Positions 60,656 to 64,000 of a stretch of 64,000 nucleotides of DNA are shown in pieces. The stretch comes from Streptomyces sp. GESEQ-35 (lineage in GTDB: Bacteria > Actinomycetota > Actinomycetes > Streptomycetales > Streptomycetaceae): the NCBI RefSeq assembly GCF_017948485.1, contig NZ_JAFFSX010000008.1, positions 186,001 to 250,000 on the forward strand. The letters are read 5' to 3'. Under the pieces are notes generated by a model, which saw only the letters and a list, made by a program, of their open reading frames with translations, made no database searches and was not told the origin of the DNA. Positions within the stretch are counted from its first letter, which is position 1. Every line of letters starts with the position of its first letter. The translations under genes were made by a program, and so were the position numbers.

Positions 60656-61474
60656 TCAGCGCGTCCGGCGGACGTAGCCCTTGCTGCCAGGCGTCGTCAC
60701 CATCACGTCCCGGCGCACGATGCTCAGCCGGTCGCCGAAGTCCGAAAGGGCCTTCCGCAGGCCGCTGTCGGTGTACTCGATGTCGACCACCCGGTCGTCG
60801 AATGCCTCGGCGTACTCTCCGCACTCGTCGTACTGCCCGCACTCCTCGGCGACCGCGAAGTCGAGCCCGGCCTTCTTCCGCTGTCCGGCCAGCTCCACGG
60901 TGTTCTTCTGGCCGATGGCGAGGTGGCGGGCATGCGCTTGCCGGGAGAGCAGGGCGATGAAGGCGGTCGCGTCGTCCGCCGTGAGCAGGCCGTCCGAGCG
61001 GGTGTAGCTGTCGTAGTTGTCCGGCTCGACGGCGTCGAAGCCCTTGTCGGCACAGCCGTCGATCCACTCGCCCACCCGCCCGGCGATCCGCGTGCGCTTG
61101 GCCGCCGTACCGATGTCCAGCAGCGCCTCGTCCCAGTCCTCGTCGATGACGACCCCGCCGTCCGCGTCGCGCAGCAGCAGGTCGGCGGGCCACTCCTGCT
61201 CGGCGTCCGGCTGGGCCTGGAAGGCGTTGACGTAGCAGATGTTGTACAGGCCGGGTGCCGGGGACGCCGAACGGTCGCGGGCGACGATGCGGACGCCGGA
61301 CGGCGGCTTGTAGGCGCCGCCGATCTGGTAGTCGAAGCCGGCGTTGCGCGGAGGGAGCCGCAGCTCCGCGGAGTTCGCCTGTTCGGAGGACCCGCAGGCC
61401 GTCATGGCGAGGAGGAGGCCCGCGACCGTTCCGAGAACTCCGACCCGGGTGACTGCTCTGACGTTCTGCGGCAC
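60656..61474 (-). CDS. GH114 lipoprotein (endo-alpha-1,4-polygalactosaminidase-like)
   Basis: A 272-residue secreted lipoprotein. From GTG 61474 the signal peptide ends in the lipobox LLAMTAC with C27. The mature part resembles GH114 (FDYQIGGAYKPPSGVRIVARD, NICYVNAFQAQPD, WPADLLLRD, VIDEDWDEALLDI, GCADKGFDAVEPDNYD). GH114 enzymes cleave alpha-1,4-galactosaminogalactan. The exact start is unsure: TTG 61486 is also possible. Confidence 0.82.
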   Translation of the reverse strand: MPQNVRAVTRVGVLGTVAGLLLAMTACGSSEQANSAELRLPPRNAGFDYQIGGAYKPPSGVRIVARDRSASPAPGLYNICYVNAFQAQPDAEQEWPADLLLRDADGGVVIDEDWDEALLDIGTAAKRTRIAGRVGEWIDGCADKGFDAVEPDNYDSYTRSDGLLTADDATAFIALLSRQAHARHLAIGQKNTVELAGQRKKAGLDFAVAEECGQYDECGEYAEAFDDRVVDIEYTDSGLRKALSDFGDRLSIVRRDVMVTTPGSKGYVRRTR

Positions 61475-61617
61475 GTCGGTGATCAAATCCCCTGCGCGCG
61501 GGGGCAGTCAAGCGTGGGTCGCGCCGTCCGGAGGGGAACGGTGAAAGCAGAGACGGGCGGGACGGGCGACGTACCCTCCCCTCTGGTAGCCACCCCCCGA
61601 AGGCAGGAGCAGCAACG

Positions 61618-62586
61618 ATGCAGTACGTGAAGCTCGGTTCGACGGGTCTGGACGTCTCGCGGATCTGTCTGGGCTGCATGACCTACGGTCTGCCGGACCG
61701 CGGCGTGCACGAGTGGACCCTCGACGAGGAGGCGTCGCGCCCGCTGATACGGCAGGCGCTGGACGCCGGGATCAACTTCTTCGACACCGCCAACGTCTAC
61801 TCCGACGGCACGAGCGAGGAGATCGTCGGCAAGGCGCTGCGGGACTTCGCGAGCCGCGACGAGATCGTGCTGGCGACGAAGGTGAACGGCCGGATGCGGC
61901 CCGGCCCCAACGGACATGGCCTCTCCCGCAAGGCGATCATGGCGGAGATCGACCACAGCCTCGGCCGCCTCGGCACCGACTACGTCGACCTCTACCAGAT
62001 CCACCGCTTCGATCCGCACACACCGGTCGAGGAGACGATGGAAGCGCTGCACGACCTGGTGAAGGCGGGCAAGGTCCGCTATCTCGGGGCGAGTTCGATG
62101 TACGCCTGGCAGTTCTCGAAGATGCAGTACACGGCCGAGCGGCACGGCTGGACGAAGTTCGTCTCCATGCAGAACCACTACAACCTCCTCTACCGCGAGG
62201 AAGAGCGCGAGATGCTGCCCCTCTGCGCCGACCAGGGCGTCGGCGTCCTGCCCTGGAGCCCGCTCGCCCGCGGTCGGCTCACCCGTGACTGGGGCACGAT
62301 CACCGAGCGCAGCGCCGACGACAACTTCGGCCGCCGCCTCTACCCGGACAGCGACCGCACGATCGTCGAGGCCGTGACCCGCGTCGCGGGCGAGCGGGGA
62401 GCCCCGCGCGCCCAGGTCGCCCTTGCCTGGCTACTGCACCAGGACACGGTGGCGGCACCCATCGTGGGCGCCGCCAAGCCCCAGCACATCGAGGACGCGG
62501 TGGCGGCGGTCGAACTGGAACTCAGCGAAAAGGAAACAGAGGAACTGGAGCAGCCGTACGCTCCTCATCCCATCGTCGGCCACTGA
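61618..62586 (+). CDS. Aldo/keto reductase
   Basis: A 322-residue NADPH-dependent aldo/keto reductase. The catalytic tetrad is D56, Y61, K88 and H129. Further motifs are GINFFDTANVYSDG, VRYLGASSMYAWQ and VGVLPWSPLARGRLTRDW. It resembles the YajO/YakC group that reduces small aldehydes and ketones. AGGAG lies close before the ATG. Confidence 0.9.
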   Translation: MQYVKLGSTGLDVSRICLGCMTYGLPDRGVHEWTLDEEASRPLIRQALDAGINFFDTANVYSDGTSEEIVGKALRDFASRDEIVLATKVNGRMRPGPNGHGLSRKAIMAEIDHSLGRLGTDYVDLYQIHRFDPHTPVEETMEALHDLVKAGKVRYLGASSMYAWQFSKMQYTAERHGWTKFVSMQNHYNLLYREEEREMLPLCADQGVGVLPWSPLARGRLTRDWGTITERSADDNFGRRLYPDSDRTIVEAVTRVAGERGAPRAQVALAWLLHQDTVAAPIVGAAKPQHIEDAVAAVELELSEKETEELEQPYAPHPIVGH

Positions 62587-62588
62587 CT

Positions 62589-63407
62589 TCAATGAGGCCC
62601 GTGCGGTGCGAACTCCGTACCGCACGGCCCTGCCCCCTCGCTCTCCGGCAACCGCACCCGCTCGCCGCTCATCGACAGCGTCCGGTAGTAGTGCCCGATC
62701 CGCTCGGCCGATTGGCCGGCATAGTGGCCGATGAAGGAGCGGCGGAACCGGTCGGCCGTGCGATTGGGCTGCGACCCGTGCACCAGGCTTCCGTTGAAGA
62801 ACAGAACATCCCCCGGCTCCAAGTCGACCGGTACGGCCGCCAGACCGGCCGGCGGCGGCACATACTCCCGCGCGAAAGACAGCTCGGCGTCCGCCTCCTC
62901 GGGACAGAAGATCTCCAGCCGGTGAGTTCCGGGGACGACTTCCAGCCCGCCGTTCTCCCGGTCGATCACATCGCAGGCCACCCACGCGGCCACACAGGTG
63001 CCCGGCTCCACCCGCAGATAGAAGTTGTCCTGGTGCAGCGCCTGGCCGCGGGCTCCCGGCGGCTTGAAGTAGAACATGCTCTGTGCGGCCAGCACGTCCT
63101 CGCCCAGCAGCTTCTCCAGCACCTCACGCAGCCGCGGGTCCAGCAGCACGCGCAGCGCGAGGTCGCTGATCTCGTGCGGCTGCATCACCCTCGGATGGGT
63201 CAGTAGCGGATCTGCGGACGCGCGCGGCTCGAAGTGCCCGGGCACCGGCCCGGCTGTATGCAGCGCTGTGAACTCCGCACACAGCCGGTCGATCTCGTCG
63301 TACCCGAAAAGCCCCCGTACGACCGTGAAGCCGTCCTCCTGGAAGCGGTTCAGGCCGGCCTCGGTCAGGATGGGAGCGCCGGTGGCGCCGATGTCCGTGG
63401 CTGTCAT
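62589..63407 (-). CDS. Phytanoyl-CoA dioxygenase family (PhyH) protein
   Basis: A 272-residue Fe(II)/2-oxoglutarate dioxygenase. H125, D127 and H210 form the iron site (HQDNFYLRVEP; NGSLVHGS). R222 or R223 may bind 2-oxoglutarate. The family hydroxylates small molecules such as amino acids, ectoine or natural products; the substrate is unknown. Stop codons of PhyH and the aldo/keto reductase converge within three bases. Divergent from an AraC regulator that probably controls it. Confidence 0.87.
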   Translation of the reverse strand: MTATDIGATGAPILTEAGLNRFQEDGFTVVRGLFGYDEIDRLCAEFTALHTAGPVPGHFEPRASADPLLTHPRVMQPHEISDLALRVLLDPRLREVLEKLLGEDVLAAQSMFYFKPPGARGQALHQDNFYLRVEPGTCVAAWVACDVIDRENGGLEVVPGTHRLEIFCPEEADAELSFAREYVPPPAGLAAVPVDLEPGDVLFFNGSLVHGSQPNRTADRFRRSFIGHYAGQSAERIGHYYRTLSMSGERVRLPESEGAGPCGTEFAPHGPH

Positions 63408-63476
63408 GCGTCCACTCCTCGGTCGGGTGTCCTCGGTACATCACGCTAGGCCGCCGTGCGCGTCAGGAGGATGCCC

Positions 63477-64000
63477 ATGAGTGCTGACGGATTGCCCGAG
63501 GCTGCTGCACCCGGCGACCCGGCGCCGCCGCCCGGCCTGGTGGTGGTCGGCCGCTTCGACCAAGGCGAGGGCTACGCGGTCCACCGCCCGCGCGGCGCGG
63601 ACAGCTGGCTGTTCACCTGGACGACCGGCGGGCGGGGATGGCTGCGTCAGGGGAGCGCCCGGGCGCGGGCGGCGGCCGGAGACCTCGTCGTGCTCGCGCC
63701 GGGTGTCCGGCACGGCTACGGGGTCGAACCGGGCGCCGGGCGCTGGGAGTTCTGGTGGGCGCACTGCCAGGCCCGCCCGTCCTGGCGGTCCTGGCTGCGC
63801 CCGTACGACACCGGGGACGGGATGTACGTGGTCACCCCCACGCCGGCCGGGGTGCACGGCCGGGTCGAGGCCGCGTTCCGCCGGATGCTCGCCGACGGTC
63901 GCTGGACGGGCACCGGGACACCGCCGGCGAGCGGGCCCGAGGACGACCGGGTGGCCGTCGCGCACGGCACCGCCGCCCGGGAGCTCGCGCTGTGCTCGCT
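63477..64000 (+). CDS. AraC-type regulator, N-terminal part (truncated by window end)
   Basis: The frame from ATG 63477 (AGGAGG six bases upstream, in preference to the ATG at 63471) runs open to the window end. It codes an AraC-type cupin ligand domain (VVVGRFDQGEGYAVHRPRGA, WLFTWTTGGRGWLR, AAGDLVVLAPGVRHGYGVEP, EFWWAHCQARPSW). The HTH lies outside the window. It is divergent from the PhyH gene, which it may activate. Confidence 0.82.
   Translation, partial: MSADGLPEAAAPGDPAPPPGLVVVGRFDQGEGYAVHRPRGADSWLFTWTTGGRGWLRQGSARARAAAGDLVVLAPGVRHGYGVEPGAGRWEFWWAHCQARPSWRSWLRPYDTGDGMYVVTPTPAGVHGRVEAAFRRMLADGRWTGTGTPPASGPEDDRVAVAHGTAARELALCS

Overview
The window is high-GC actinobacterial DNA, almost certainly Streptomyces. 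The evidence is the codon bias, frequent GTG starts, a conservon (cvnABCD plus P450), a Tap-like telomere-protein relative, several cytochromes P450, a sesquiterpene cyclase, DUF6415/DUF6879/DUF5753-type families and remnants of an actinomycete integrative conjugative element (AICE). The mix of accessory metabolism, regulators and mobile debris suggests a chromosome arm rather than the core, but that is inference.

Region 1 (1-16.3 kb) is accessory. It opens with an FUSC-type exporter, an FBP zinc-finger protein, a DUF3626 protein and a PAS-LuxR regulator. A leftward operon of five genes follows (5651 to 3508). Four of them overlap by 4 bp and run from a DUF6415 protein to a methyltransferase. 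Divergent to it is a rightward module of a small protein, a DUF6879 protein and a DUF5753-type XRE regulator, with shared palindromes between the two units. From 7.5 to 12.3 kb lie small orphan membrane proteins, including a duplicated pair, and broken phage-like genes. From 12.4 to 16.0 kb is the decayed transfer module of an AICE: an FtsK/Tra gene and three neighbours each carry a frameshift, with a cluster of GGGAG repeats just downstream of tra.

Region 2 (16.3-28.9 kb) holds a self-sufficient CYP102-type P450-reductase fusion, a phosphotransferase, a ROK regulator with a likely operator, and a two-gene XRE plus Tap-like module whose large protein shows possible family-B polymerase palm motifs. 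An SDR, a PHP phosphoesterase, a secreted GH16 glucanase and a VanZ protein follow.

Region 3 (28.9-40.6 kb) centres on a translation-related cluster: a TetM/OtrA-like ribosomal protection GTPase, divergent from a PRPP synthetase paralogue and an extra EF-Tu. Next come a STAS protein, a MarR regulator divergent from aldehyde and alcohol dehydrogenases (with two clear palindromic operators), a quinone-oxidoreductase-like enzyme, a GlxA-type regulator, and a TetR/DUF1304 pair with tandem operators.

Region 4 (40.8-49.8 kb) is a conservon (CvnA-D and a CYP157-like P450 lacking the ExxR arginine), convergent with a terpene synthase that resembles avermitilol synthase. An amidohydrolase and an amino-acid permease follow.

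Region 5 (49.8-64 kb) is a run of single metabolic and detoxification genes: a TetR regulator, PPOX, thioesterase, glutathionyl-hydroquinone-reductase-like, CDF transporter, Ddn-like, LysE, P450 plus ferredoxin, TetR with palindromes, DUF1348, flavoprotein, secreted proteins, aldo/keto reductase, PhyH dioxygenase and a truncated AraC regulator. No tRNA, rRNA, CRISPR array or intact integrase was seen.
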